Assembly (NCBI GenBank): GCA_009746045.1
Contig: RPFO01000076.1
Span: forward strand, 122,001 to 186,000
Length of the DNA stretch: 64,000 bases
Reading direction: 5' to 3'
DNA from: Mesostigma viride
Lineage: Eukaryota > Streptophyta > Mesostigmatophyceae > Mesostigmatales > Mesostigmataceae
A program made the translations under genes and the position numbers. The notes beneath the pieces are model-generated. The model saw only the letters and a program-made list of their open reading frames with translations, was not told the DNA's origin and made no database searches. This document shows, piece after piece, positions 41,801-51,339 of the stretch (positions are counted from its first letter, which is position 1; each line of letters starts with the position of its first letter).

Positions 41801-42739
41801 GCTCGAGCTTGTGTTTGTTGCCAAAGCGCCCTTGCGGCATCCATCGCTTGCCTGCCCAGTATCACTGGAAGACATGTGGAGCTTCCATAGCTGTTGCCAC
41901 AAAAGTACATATGTATTTTGCAAACCATAAGAGGCTTGATGCCACAAAAGTACATACGTATTGTGCAAACCATAAGAGGCTTGATGCCACAAAAGTACAT
42001 ACGTATCGTGCAAACCATAAGAGGCTTGATGCCACAAAAGTATGGCAAAACATTAGAACACAAAAGATAGTTGCATGACACATCTGATTGTGCCATGGTG
42101 GGGGGGTGGAAGCCGTGATTGTAGTCCAGTGGGTGACCGCAGTGAACCTTAGTACAGGGCAGTTAAGGGCTTTTCCTCCGTACGCTCGGGCTTCCTCAAA
42201 AAAAAGCTATTTCCCCGAAACTCTGTACCCAGCCATCCATCAGCCAATCGCCAGCACTGGCCGGCTCACGTGACATTCTTTCACTTCAGGATGATATGCA
42301 TGCCATGTAGGAGCCAGCGCAGCGGGAAAACCAAACTAAACCAATATTAGAGCTTGGAAAGCGGGCATCGTAGACCATGAAAGTTTTCCATGCCTCATAG
42401 TAAGCTGTGGTTTTGAGCCGCAGAACAAAGTGGCGTACGTCTCCTTGTTTTCCATTGGCCTTGTCTAACAGGCTTGCCTGGAATTTTATTGCCTGCTGTC
42501 TGCTGTCAGCGACTGGCTCAAGTAACCTGATCTTATCCCATGCCTAAGAAAATAATTATTGTATGCCTTGGCCCTGCCTTGTCCTTGCCTCAAATTCTCT
42601 GACCATGGCTTCTCCTTGCCACCACCTGGTGGTCAAAGGCCACCCCGGTCCGGTCACGCGCCACCTGCGCCAGATCGTGGAGCAGGACATTGCAGCCAAC
42701 ATCGCGTCAGGGACGCATTTCGTTCTGCCTGGCCAATAG
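34834..42739 (+). CDS. Fold-type IV PLP aminotransferase (plant D-amino-acid-aminotransferase-like / ADCL group), 5 exons
   Basis: Exons 34834-35832, 36562-36693, 37445-37557, 40928-41034 and 42639-42739 join in phase through GT-AG introns into 483 residues, or 389 from the ATG at 35116. The family transfers amino groups or splits aminodeoxychorismate using PLP. Visible features are LAMYSSVLGGIVTD, VLPIDDHMVHRGHSVFDTA, YELEPHLDRFLVSARMAKI, and the likely PLP lysine in VLKSTNYMPNA (residue 322, or 228 from the second start). The class-IV Glu-Asn motif EGPSMNVAF is in exon 2, followed by DKVLAGVTV and ARAAREMMLVGSGV. The first 94 residues are basic and Ser-rich with few acids and could be an organelle transit peptide. 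Substrate cannot be told from sequence. All key elements look intact. Confidence 0.88.
35830..35980. repeat. Intron 1 minisatellite, about 30-bp unit
   Basis: About five diverged units of AGGTGGGTGGTGGTGAAGTG plus about ten bases, beginning at the splice donor itself. Confidence 0.8.
36562..36693 (+). CDS. Aminotransferase exon 2
   Basis: 44 codons, VEAEAAGADHGIWVDGEG through MEGPSMNVAFVLADG to PPFDK. Acceptor TTAACAG, donor GTGGGT, phase 0 on both sides. It carries the Glu that contacts the PLP ring nitrogen in this fold. Confidence 0.88.
36889..37084. repeat. Intron 2 minisatellite, 42-bp unit, five copies
   Basis: Units begin CTATGCACTCGTGTCATGCT and are nearly identical. Being a multiple of three, the repeat stays open in several frames, which is not coding. 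Confidence 0.9.
37127..37250. repeat. Intron 2 minisatellite, 23-bp unit
   Basis: About five units of CTTGTGCCGTGCTGGCNCCG plus three bases. Confidence 0.85.
37445..37557 (+). CDS. Aminotransferase exon 3
   Basis: Begins VLAGVTVQTVMRLA after the acceptor CTGCAG and ends ...LTAVNV plus two bases before GTGTGT. The phase fits exon 4. Confidence 0.85.
37810..38195. repeat. Intron 3 minisatellite, 42-bp unit, nine copies
   Basis: Units read GATCATGATGCCGTAGCGTA then GGGTTTTAGGGGTAGGGCAG. Copies differ at a few positions. The minus-strand ICCPTPKTLRYGIM reading frame is the translated repeat. Confidence 0.92.
38688..38795. repeat. Left subterminal G/C-run region of the intronic hAT element
   Basis: Long G runs, then C runs, then about 14 T. 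Such runs are prone to slippage and sequencing error. Confidence 0.7.
40617..40800. repeat. Right subterminal ACCGGTCG-Gn repeats of the intronic hAT element
   Basis: About four units of ACCGGTCG(A/G)(A/C)CGGGGGGG plus TTCCTGCT...ATAGCAT near the right end. Confidence 0.8.
40928..41034 (+). CDS. Aminotransferase exon 4
   Basis: Encodes RVSVVEARAAREMMLVGSGVL to WDGKAVGDG. Acceptor TCTGCAG, donor GTACGC. The 3.4-kb intron before it carries a hAT-like insertion and a 42-bp minisatellite. Confidence 0.87.
41390..41545. repeat. G-rich tract in intron 4
   Basis: GGGGGAGTGGGG-type purine-rich sequence on the plus strand with many runs of four or more G, so G-quadruplex formation is possible. No coding signal. 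Confidence 0.6.
41895..42035. repeat. Intron 4 minisatellite, 45-bp unit, three copies
   Basis: Units begin CTTGATGCCACAAAAGTACA; copies differ by single bases. Confidence 0.88.
42639..42739 (+). CDS. Aminotransferase exon 5 and stop
   Basis: Completes the split Gly codon and encodes HPGPVTRHLRQIVEQDI to THFVLPGQ, with TAG at 42737-42739. The acceptor (GGTCAAAG) has a weak pyrimidine tract but the phase and homology fit. Confidence 0.8.
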
Positions 42740-43551
42740 CCAGGCAAAGTGCCCAGTGAGGCAGTCAAAGAGGTGAATATGTCGAGTCATTCTCATTTGG
42801 AAGGTTAGCGGAGATTACGTACTCCGGCCCATGTATTTCTGTGAAATCATACATCTTGCTTCCCCAGATTGAGCGGCTCGGTTGAAAACTTCCATGCAAG
42901 CAGACAAAATCAACTACAAATCGTCATCTGTGGGAGTGTACGAGGCAAATGAAGCCATCTTTCCTGCCTCTGTAAGGCAGAATGTTCTTCTGAGAAATCC
43001 TTCAAAGGGCTCTACGCATTACCAACGTCCAGGCGGGAATTTGATGTCTGTAAATGCTGGGCAACACTGTCAACGAACAGTGCGATGTGATTCTGTTTGC
43101 CATTTGACATGACCTGCTTGACCGGCGCAGCGCAGAAAGTCGCAAGCAACGTTACCCTTCAAGTCGGAAGTGTCACCTACTTTCTGAGCTATTTGCGCAT
43201 TTTATGGTTATGTTGCGGCAGGTTGTCTCTTTGATGTTGCGGCAGGCTCAAAGGGGGCCGATCTGTAGCGTAGCTCTACCGTACGTCACCTACACCATGT
43301 GAGGTGCTGGTGTTACATAGGACTTGAGTAGAATGGGACCGGCATTGCGCCGGTACTAGTGCCTACTGTCATCCATGCCCGCCCTTTTGAGGGGGGCGCG
43401 GCGCCTCAAGAGCATATGCTTTGTTATTCTTTTTCACACGTACTTAAGCCATTTTTTCACAGACTAGAAGCTCTTTTTCTAGTGGCTCGACGCGTAAATT
43501 TCTCGTTTCTCGAATTAAATCAGAAGTGTTTTTTTAATGAATTATAATATA
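42740..43551. other. 3' flank of the aminotransferase gene
   Basis: Presumably the 3' UTR followed by intergenic DNA. No further gene was found. TGTAA, the usual polyadenylation signal of chlorophyte algae, occurs near 42971 and 43048, but I cannot tell which is used. Confidence 0.4.
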
Positions 43552-44218
43552 ATTACAGAATGACAATGACATCACATTACATGATCTCCCCACGGCATCT
43601 GTACTAGCTGCTCGCTCGCACGTGATCCCTCTGGTGCCCTCAGATCATCGCATCGTCACCGCCCGCATCCGCCTGCGATTCCCCTCGCACTTTGGTAAGC
43701 ACGTGGCACCACCCGATTTGCGCACACTGCAGTTGCTTGAGAAATCTGGCGACGCTCTGGAGGACTTCCCTGAAAAACGCGCCCACAAGCGCGCGGCAGA
43801 GTTTGTCGACGCGCTGGACATCCCGGCCAGCCACGCCCAGCTGCCCGCTGCCGGCCCGGCATCGGCCCTTCGGCACCTCGCTGGCAAGCTGCCCACGGCA
43901 GGGGCCCTGCTGCCCCCCTGCCGCCCGCCCCGTTTCACCAGCCTGCACCGGCTCCCCACCGTCATCCAGGCCCGGCAAGCCCTGCGCGACAACCGCGACC
44001 CCGCCCGCTACGCCCGCCTCAAAGCCGAATACCACTCGGCCATCCGGCAGGCGACCAAGGAGCAGGAGGACCTCCATGTCCGCGAGTACTTCGCCCACCT
44101 CAAGGACCAGCACGGCAAGTACGCCTGGACCCGCCTGCGTCACGCCCAACGGCCAGCCGGCGACGCGCAGCCAGCGCCGCAGACGCTCTCTGCCGGGCTC
44201 ACCGCAGCAGCAGCTTGA
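43552..44218 (+). pseudogene. LINE ORF2 fragment: end of the endonuclease domain and linker
   Basis: An open plus-strand frame contains HVIPLVPSDHRIVTARIRLRF, the SDHR motif that ends APE-type endonucleases of non-LTR retrotransposons. It continues into a helical linker (PARYARLKAEYHSAIRQATKEQEDLHVREYFAHLKDQHGKYAWTRL) of the kind found before the LINE reverse transcriptase. The catalytic start of the endonuclease and all of the RT are missing. The frame stops at a TGA inside a TTGAA repeat that belongs to a second, oppositely oriented LINE. Confidence 0.7.
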
Positions 44219-44237
44219 ATTGAATTGAATTGAATTG
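44215..44237. repeat. (TTGAA)n tail
   Basis: Four and a half TTGAA units in plus orientation, read as the 3' tail of the minus-strand LINE copy. Confidence 0.8.
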
Positions 44238-44662
44238 TAACATAACTCCGTTGGGAGTATATGTAGCACCTAGCCCTTGAGAGGGGGCATATGGCCTATC
44301 ATACATCCTAAGCTACTTCCTGCAAGGGTGGGGATGTAAAGGACCCCTGCTCTAGGTGCACCAGGGCACCTGCACCCTCATGGTCTATCACGCTATGCCC
44401 GGGTAAGGGGGGAGCATGCCTGTGAGGGGGAAGATCATCATGGCTATACAAAACTAGAGCGTGGCATCTCAGCAGAGAGCAACTCTCTGCATGGGCACAG
44501 CATAACTAAATAAAGCTAGGCATCATCTGGAGTGTGGCTCATCATAGGCACACATGTACATGATTAAGTAAAGCGCGTGGCTTAGCTGGGATAGTGCCTC
44601 TAGGAGGCGTACATGTACATGGCCACGGTCTATCTATTCTACACTACTACTGCTGTATTCCC

Positions 44663-45599
44663 CTAAGCTGGGGCGTCTGGAGTCGCTGGGGTCGCGGGGG
44701 TCGCCTGCCAGGGCTTGTGGCCGACGTAGATGGCTGCCCCCTTCCAGTACACCGGCTGGCCCGCCTTGGTCTGCCGGAGCTGGAGGTAGGTCGGCCATAG
44801 CTCCCGTCGCCGTTGTTGCTGCGCCAGGGTCAAGTCGTCATCAAGGGTGAAGAGAGTCTTCTCGGGCCGCTTGCGGCGTCTGAGAAAAGAAATCTTATCC
44901 GCTGGGGTCTTAAAGGTGAGAAGGAGCGGGGGCGGCCCTGCCTTACCCCGCGCGCGGGGAAGGCGGTGGGCGACCAGCTCGATCTCACCAGTAAGGCCCA
45001 TGCGATCAAGGATTTCTCTCTCAAAAGCACGCGCAAGCTTCTCGGAATTCTCACCTTCCTCCATCTTGAGATTCTTGACAATGACGTTGAGGCTGCGCTT
45101 GGCAAGCTCGGCCTCCTCGCGGAGGTCAAGCGTCTGCCGCTGGAGCTGGGCTGCGACGGCGGAGGTGACCAGTGGAGGTGGTGTGCTGCTTAAGCATGTC
45201 CGCCCAGGTCGTGATGGGAGGAGCATCGCCGGCCAGGCCAGCAGGGGCTGGCTTGGCGGCAATGTCCTTCACCACCTGGGCGGTGAGGCCTGCGGTGTTC
45301 TGCAAGACCTCGATAGCGATGGCATTGTCCTTAAGACGCTGGTCTATGTCGCGGAGCTGGGCGGTGATGGCGTCGGAGGAGGGGGTGGTGGCGGTGGAGG
45401 AGGCGAGGAGGGTGGAGGTGGCGGTGGAGATGGTGGGGAGCTCAGCAGCCAGCGTGCCGCCCATTGCCGCCACATCTGTGGCAAGGGGGGTCACGTGCTG
45501 CTCGAAAGCTTCCTTAAGGAGGGCGCGGATGGAGGATTCGGTCAAGGTGGTGCATGGTGATGGGCTTGGGGGGCCAGAGCTCCCCGATGGAGCATCCAA
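44663..45599 (-). pseudogene. LINE ORF1-like protein, frameshifted and 5' cut
   Basis: The upstream part (45599-45126) reads ESSIRALLKEAFEQHVTPLATDVAAMGG... with a coiled-coil look (LRDIDQRLKDNAIAIEVLQN). After a shift near 45180 it continues as AVAAQLQRQTLDLREEAELAKRSLNVIVKNLKM and EKLARAFEREILDRMGL, then VAHRLP and PPLLLTFKTPADKISFLRRR. A coiled coil followed by a single-stranded nucleic-acid-binding fold is the layout of L1-type ORF1 proteins. The 5' end is open to the gypsy D LTR, so its start codon is lost. Confidence 0.65.
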
Positions 45600-45600
45600 G

Positions 45601-46184
45601 TGTTACGTCCCTGCCCAGACTCACCTAGCCTGAGCTACGTAGCAAAAGACCCTTCTTGCCGGAATTAGGAATAATTCAAGATAGCCTAAAGTAGGTTGCG
45701 CTTCACGACGTGAGTCGTGAGATATCTGGCATCACGGCTTAATGCCAAGCTAATTAGTTCACACTTATAATGGCTAGCAATACCAATTACAAATGGATAA
45801 TGCCCCGGGCTCAATGTGTAGGCGTATTCGCACTTATCATTCATTAAACCAAGAGGACGAGACTCTCGTCCTTGGACCAATTTAACCTAGGTTGGTTGCG
45901 GCGCAGATACACGCCAATTTCCTTAGAACAATCCGAGTCACTCATTCCACGTAGGATCCGGGCCGACATCGACCCTCAACTATAGGATCCACGCCTAGAA
46001 CCACTGACAGACTCAGAACCGGCGCGGCGCCACAGCGCCGGCCCCTAAAAGGACAACCTAGGACCAAAATAACTAGTCCAATTCACACAATAGCCAAGGT
46101 CCGTAAAACCCAAGTCCAATAGACCAAACAGCCTTAGTAATTTATTCCATTGTTACGTCCGGCCAAAAGGGCAGGGACGTAACA
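45601..46184 (-). repeat. 3' LTR of gypsy D
   Basis: 584 bp, TGTTACGTCCCTGCCC ... GGGCAGGGACGTAACA, with 16-bp inverted ends and TG...CA termini. It sits directly before the polypurine tract. The flank on the far side is CCAAG (45596-45600); the matching duplication would be outside the window. Confidence 0.88.
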
Positions 46185-46198
46185 CTCCTCCCCCCCAT
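46185..46198 (-). promoter_or_regulatory. Polypurine tract of gypsy D
   Basis: Minus strand ATGGGGGGGAGGAG, adjacent to the 3' LTR. Confidence 0.85.
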
Positions 46199-46405
46199 GG
46201 GGGTCGGTAGTCCCTACCGTACAAGTTATATTTGGAAAAACAACGCTACTATAAGAGTACTATGTCCCAACCTCGGTTCACCCGCAGGTTAGTAATGCCA
46301 GTTCCTCTAGAAGTTGATACACAGGCCCAACTCTGACGTAGTAGTAAGACTCCGATGGTGACTGGATCAATCCGCTATCCGTCACGAAAAACTATTCTAA
46401 CCACT

Positions 46406-48762
46406 TTAGCGTCCGCCGCTAGTGGCACGTCGCTGCGACAGGACTTCAGTGAGGGCCCTACGCCCCGCGTGGGTCATCTGTGAAATCATCACCCCAGGGT
46501 GCGAACACAGGTCAACCTCAAAAGCCACCTGGTAGGGGGACACCTTCTGTCGACCCAGCCGGGACAGCTCCACCCACGACCCTCGGGGCCACAGAGACAG
46601 GAACCCAGCAAGGTACTGGGGATGGGTGAACATGAGCGTCAACGCCGACCGATCCACCACCCCACACCGGTGCTCGCGAACAAAGTGCACCCCCATCAGG
46701 AAAACCTCCATACGCACGTGATCATCGTTGATCGACACCGTCCGGGCCCCTACAATATCGGGCGCCACCAGATTAAGAAAGGCACTCCCCTCCGCTGGAG
46801 CCACCTTGGGAGGCGTCACCACGTGCTTCACCCCATCGACCTGATAGCGCCAATCCCACCAGTCTTCGGACCCGAATCGCACAACATGCCCCACCGCAGC
46901 GGGGAAACGAGGGTCGTCGGGTTGCGGCAGGGGCAGGGGACTTGGGGCAGAAAGGTGATCTCTACCTGTTCCCAGTAAGCCCCGCGATCCACAGCGAACC
47001 AAGGACCCGCGCGAAACACCAGAGGAGCAGGTAGGTGCGTACCCGGGGGAACCTGAAAAGCCGGAGGCCCCTCGAATGTCACACAGAGCTTCTCCGTGCG
47101 CGGTCCTGGCCCACCATGTCGCACCACTCTGCCCGGTACCGGCCGTATGAAGTCTCCCAATGACCACTCCTCGTGAGATGACCCAGGAGCTCTGGAGGCC
47201 GCATCATAGCCCACTGAGGTGGCAGCAGAATGATCGCCTTGACGACCGTGCTGGACCATCAGGCGCTGTATCAGGTCCTGTCCTGATTGTACCGCAGCTA
47301 CGAGCGCTTCCAACGCATCACGGGCTCCGCTGGTACCAGAATGCCCGTTCCGCTGGGATCCTCGCGGCCCGAGGTCGCGTCGCTGCCAGGGGTGTAGGCA
47401 CGGTTCCTCCGCGGAAGGGTGCGAGTGTCGACCCGACGAAGTGGGACGGATGTGTCCCTCCGCAGGACGTGGCATTGATGAGCCGGCTGGTGCAGGCCGG
47501 GGACGTGGATCCAGGGAGACCAAAAAGGTAGGCTCCGGTGGTTCCAAGGAGACAAGGAAGGTAGGCTCCTCCTGGCCCGCATCCGTCGGAGGATCTAAGG
47601 GGGCCACAACCGGGGGCTCGCCCCCGGCCGGCTGTTCTGTCCTAGCCGGAGCAGCTCCCGTCGTATCCGACCGCGGTCGCCGAGACTCTCGCTCCAATTC
47701 CACCGCCGACCCCCACGTGCGCTCCCAGTGCCGATCCGCCGGGCGACGAGGTGGTGGTGAGCTCGGCGAGCAGGGCGTACCTCCGTTCCCGAGTCCGAAC
47801 GGGAACGCGAGCGCGATGACGGTGAGGGCGAGCGCCGACGTGCAGGCCGGTCTGGAGCACGCCGAGATCTGGTTGGCTGCCTCCGCCCCAACCCGTGGAC
47901 CGCGGGCGAGACCCTCGCCCAGAGGGGCGCCCCCAGCCCATCGCCGGCGGTGGCGCCTCGAAACGCGTCACAGGACGATGTCCTGCGCCGCCCTCCAAGG
48001 AGCCCCCAGAAGGTGGATCCCTTGAAGGGGGACGAGGAAGAGGACGGGGAGGGTAGTCATCAGAGTCGGAGTCGTCACCCTCGCTCCCATCATCCTGGTC
48101 CTCGTCGTCCATCGCCACGATGCGATCCAGAGCCTGCCGTAACGAGTACTGACCCGCGCGCATACACTTCTCGCCCCGCAACGCCCCTTCCAACGGGAGG
48201 TATCGAGGAAAGTAGTTCTCCAGATGCTTCCGCACCTCGGGTGGAATCAGGAGGAGCAACAGCCGTGGAAATACCAGACCTGCATCCAGCGTGTTCACGC
48301 ACGCATGACACAGGCACTCCCGCTCATGGGTTTCCCAGTCGATACCGACCACCACGCCGTCGCGCTCGGCAGTGCGGGTCTCGATCTTGAACCCCACATT
48401 TCTTCGCACGAACCATCGAAAATCCTCCAGCTTAGCGGGGCCGACATGCGCCAGAATGGAATCAGCGCGGAGATGTGACGGCATCTGGTTACGGCGCCGA
48501 CGACGCCGCTCCACCAAGTCACCCTCCCGACCATAGTCGCGCACGAACACCGGGGGTTAAATGTCTCCTCATTCAGCTCCTTCACTAGCTGCAGCGTGCG
48601 CGCGTCCGGTGCTCCGGGTCTGGACGACGTCTCGTGCCGGCCACCACCGCCCGAGCCCCCGGCCCTTGAAACGCCCCTTCGGACTGCAGGCTCTCCGCGA
48701 GCTGTCTGCATCCTGTCAACCTGTTCTGGTAGAGGGGCCTCCGGGTAATCTGTCGTGTCCAT
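46406..48762 (-). CDS. Gypsy D ORF3, accessory protein of unknown function (copy II)
   Basis: After the chromodomain stop a long coding region runs toward the LTR; its first ATG in frame is at 48760-48762 (MDTTDYPEAPLPEQ), though the frame is open further up. In order: acidic and Gly/Arg-rich start, a compact region (VFVRDYGREGDLVERRRRRRNQ, KLEDFRWFVRRNVGFKIETRTAERDGVVVGIDWETHERECLCHACV), acidic run (DDEDQDDGSEGDDSDSDD), an SR-like stretch (best in copy I), Pro-rich linker, then a C-terminal domain (KLCVTFEGPPAFQVPPG, SEDWWDWRYQVDGVKHVV, WVELSRLGRQKVSPYQVAFEVDL). Three frameshifts break it here; copy I is intact at some of them. About 780-840 residues if whole. It resembles neither env nor a known domain that I recall. 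Confidence 0.6.
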
Positions 48763-48977
48763 ATCCACCAGATCTTCCTCACTCGATCCCCGTCTACTAC
48801 CCGGATCCCTGCCTCTACGGCCTCCGCGGCGCTGGCAGAAGTCTGGCCTCGGGAAGCGCCTCCGCGGCGTCCCCCTGCACGGCCCACACACCACAAGCCA
48901 AGGCGTTAGTCGGCGTGTACCTGATACCCGGTTCACACCTCACTCTCACCCTACACCGTACACCGTTATACCGCCTA

Positions 48978-50317
48978 TTAATGCAACTGGTGTGTCTTCT
49001 TGTATGCTTCCAGTAAGCGGGCGCAACCCGCTAACTCAGTAGGGGTGCGCCAGGAGTCCTCCGACTCATGCTGCGCGAATCGCCATCGCACACGGTACTG
49101 TCGCTGGGTCCCCCGACCTCGTTTGACATCTCGGTGTCCCACGATCGCAGCCACCTCATCCTCCTGTTCCCCTGTGTCCGGATTGAACTCCAACGGGGCC
49201 GGGGGATTGACCCTACCCTGAATGGTGTTCTGGTGGTACAACTTGAGCTGGTCACGATGGAAACGGTTGGACGTGAGGTTCCATGACACCGGGACGTCCA
49301 CCTGGAACATGACGTCGTCAAACTTGGTGAGAACCTTGTAGGGGCCCAGGAACATGGGACGAAGCTTAGTCTTCAGCTCCTTCTCCACCTTGTGTGAGAA
49401 TCGTCCGATCTGTGGGCCCTCCACCAGGACCCAATCGCCCACCTCAATGGACGGCGCCCGGTTATCCCGCTTGCCGGCTGTCCTCTCCAGATACCGCTCG
49501 GTCGCGGCGCGGTAGCCCTGGACTGCACTGTTATGAGCCTGGTGCATCCGCTGCAGCAAGCGATCAACCCCCTGGCGTGTGTCCAGCTTGACCTGATCCT
49601 CTCCCCGTTCGGGGCTCATAAGCAGGTCGGGAGGCGTGAGAGGGTGCCTGCCAGAGTTGAGGAAAAAGGGGGTAAATCCGTGGGCGGCCTGGGGAGCATT
49701 GTTCAGGGAGAACTCCACCAAGCCCAGAAGTTCCTCCCAATTGCTGCCCACCGCGTCGGTGTAGTGTCGCATGGTCTCCTGCACTGTGCGGTTCAACCGC
49801 TCCACCAGATGTGACGACGAACTGTGGTAGGCCGTGCCCAGCGACACCTTGGTGCCCAGCCGTTCGAAGAACTCCTGCCAGAATTTGGCCGTGAAGAGCT
49901 TGTCGCGGTCGGAGATGAACTGTCGGCTGAGCCCATGGAACCGGAACACGTGCGTCAGGTATATCTTGGCGCACTCCTCCGCAGTGAGGTCGGCCGGACA
50001 CGGGGCCAAGTGACACATGCGCGTCAGGCGGTCCACGAACACCAGACCATGCTGTTGCCGCTCTTCGCCTTCTTGAACGGGCCGATGAAGTCCATCATGA
50101 TAGAATCCCAAGGACCCATCGGATCAGGTAACGTCTTGGGGACGGCTTGCGAGCCCGTGTTCCTGGACTTCATGATCTGGCACGAGGGGCACTGGCGCAC
50201 ATATGTCTCAATATACTCCTTCATCCCTGGCCAGTAGAAATGTTTGCGGGCCCGAGGATAAAGACGGTGGCTTCCTTGATGTCCGCCTAGAAGCGAATCG
50301 TGGAGCTCGTGAAGCAA
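48978..50317 (-). pseudogene. Gypsy D integrase with chromodomain (copy II)
   Basis: Zinc-binding region LLHELHDSLLGGHQGSH...CPSCQIMKSRN, then the catalytic core with Asp (IMMDFIGPF), Asp (FISDRDKLFTAKFW) and Glu (SHLVERLNRTVQETM). A C-terminal barrel follows (VEVGDWVLVEGPQIG-like, PMFLGPYKVLTKFDDV). The end is a chromodomain (VAAIVGHRDVKRG, QYRVRWRFAQHESEDSWRTP, LLEAYKKTHQ), which in chromoviruses guides insertion to marked chromatin. One frameshift near 50045 (a missing A against copy I) breaks the frame. Confidence 0.85.
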
Positions 50318-51338
50318 GGCGGCCTACAAAGCTCCGGGACATACAGCCGCCATTCCTCCGGCTGGATACTCACGAACAGGCGTCCATCCTGGAACTTGCA
50401 AGGGTAGGCACCCATCTGCTGGGGATGCGCCCGGATGGCTTCAAGCGCCGCTTCCTCCGTGACCGTGAAACGACTGATCATCGTCTCCAGGTCCGACGTG
50501 ACTGTGAACGCGTCCGCGGCCGGTCTGTCTCCGCACTCGCCTGGTTGACGAATTCGGAGAAGACTGTGGGCGGGCCGATCGGCTGAAGCTGAAAAATTCC
50601 CTGGGGCGGCACCACATGGCTAAGGGGCATGCGCATATGCGATCCCTCCCCCTCCCCGGGGGCGTCCACGTCCTCGTGGGCACTCGTCTCCTCCAAGAGA
50701 GGTGACAAGTCATCGCTGGTGGTGTGTCCCAGATGAAACAGGTGGCGGGCCCGGGGAGACCGTGGCTCCGCGCCGTAGGCGGTCCCCGGGGCGGCCACTG
50801 GTACGCAAGTGGTATGAAGCACATCCATGTCCTCGTAGAACCAATAGTCCGCCCGTCGCGAAAGGGCGTCTGGCACCACGTTGTCCGCGCCCTTGACGTA
50901 TTGGATCTTGAATGGCGCAAACTGTGACAAGTACTCCATCCACCGCGCTTGGCGGGGCGTCAGGTTGGGCTGCACCAGGAGGTGGGTGAGCGGCCGGTGG
51001 TCGGTGTGGATCACCAGGCGGTGGGGGTCGAGATCCCCCTGCTCACTAATGGCCACCGAAAACTGGGCCCCCAGAAGATGGTGACGCCACGTGTGGCAGC
51101 TGTAGACTACTGCCAGAAGCTCCTGCTGATGCACTGGGTAATTCCGCTCCGCCGGAATCATTGTGCGTGAGATATACTCGATGGGCTGAAGACCCTTGCC
51201 TTGGTCCTGCAGAGGACCCCCGATGGCCACCTTGCTGGCGTCCGTAGCCACGACGAAAGGAAGGGCCGGGTCCGGCAGGATAAGGACTGGTGCTGTGGTG
51301 AGGTGGCGCTTAAGCGCCTCAAAAGCCTGTTGGCACTG
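50318..51338 (-). pseudogene. Gypsy D RNase H region and linker (copy II)
   Basis: MATDASKVAIGG opens the RNase H domain, with QPIEYISRTMIPAERNYPVHQQE, VIHTDHRPLTHLL and KGADNVVPDALSRR. The linker to the integrase follows (VTSDLETMISRFTVTEEAALEAIRAHP in copy I). Small indels split it into two frames. Confidence 0.8.
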
Positions 51339-51339
51339 C

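Larger units (their letters stand above)
44215..45600 (-). mobile_element. ORF1-only LINE copy with pentanucleotide tail
   Basis: On the minus strand an ORF1-like gene (45599-44663) is followed by about 420 bp without coding, then a (CAATT)n tail (44237-44215). There is no ORF2 between. It ends at its 5' side exactly where the gypsy D LTR starts (45601). This fits an internally deleted LINE copied in trans and tailed with CAATT units. Confidence 0.55.

Noticed and set aside
43640-44269. Minus-strand ORF overlapping the LINE endonuclease fragment
   Set aside because: It is the shadow of the plus-strand frame that carries the SDHR motif.
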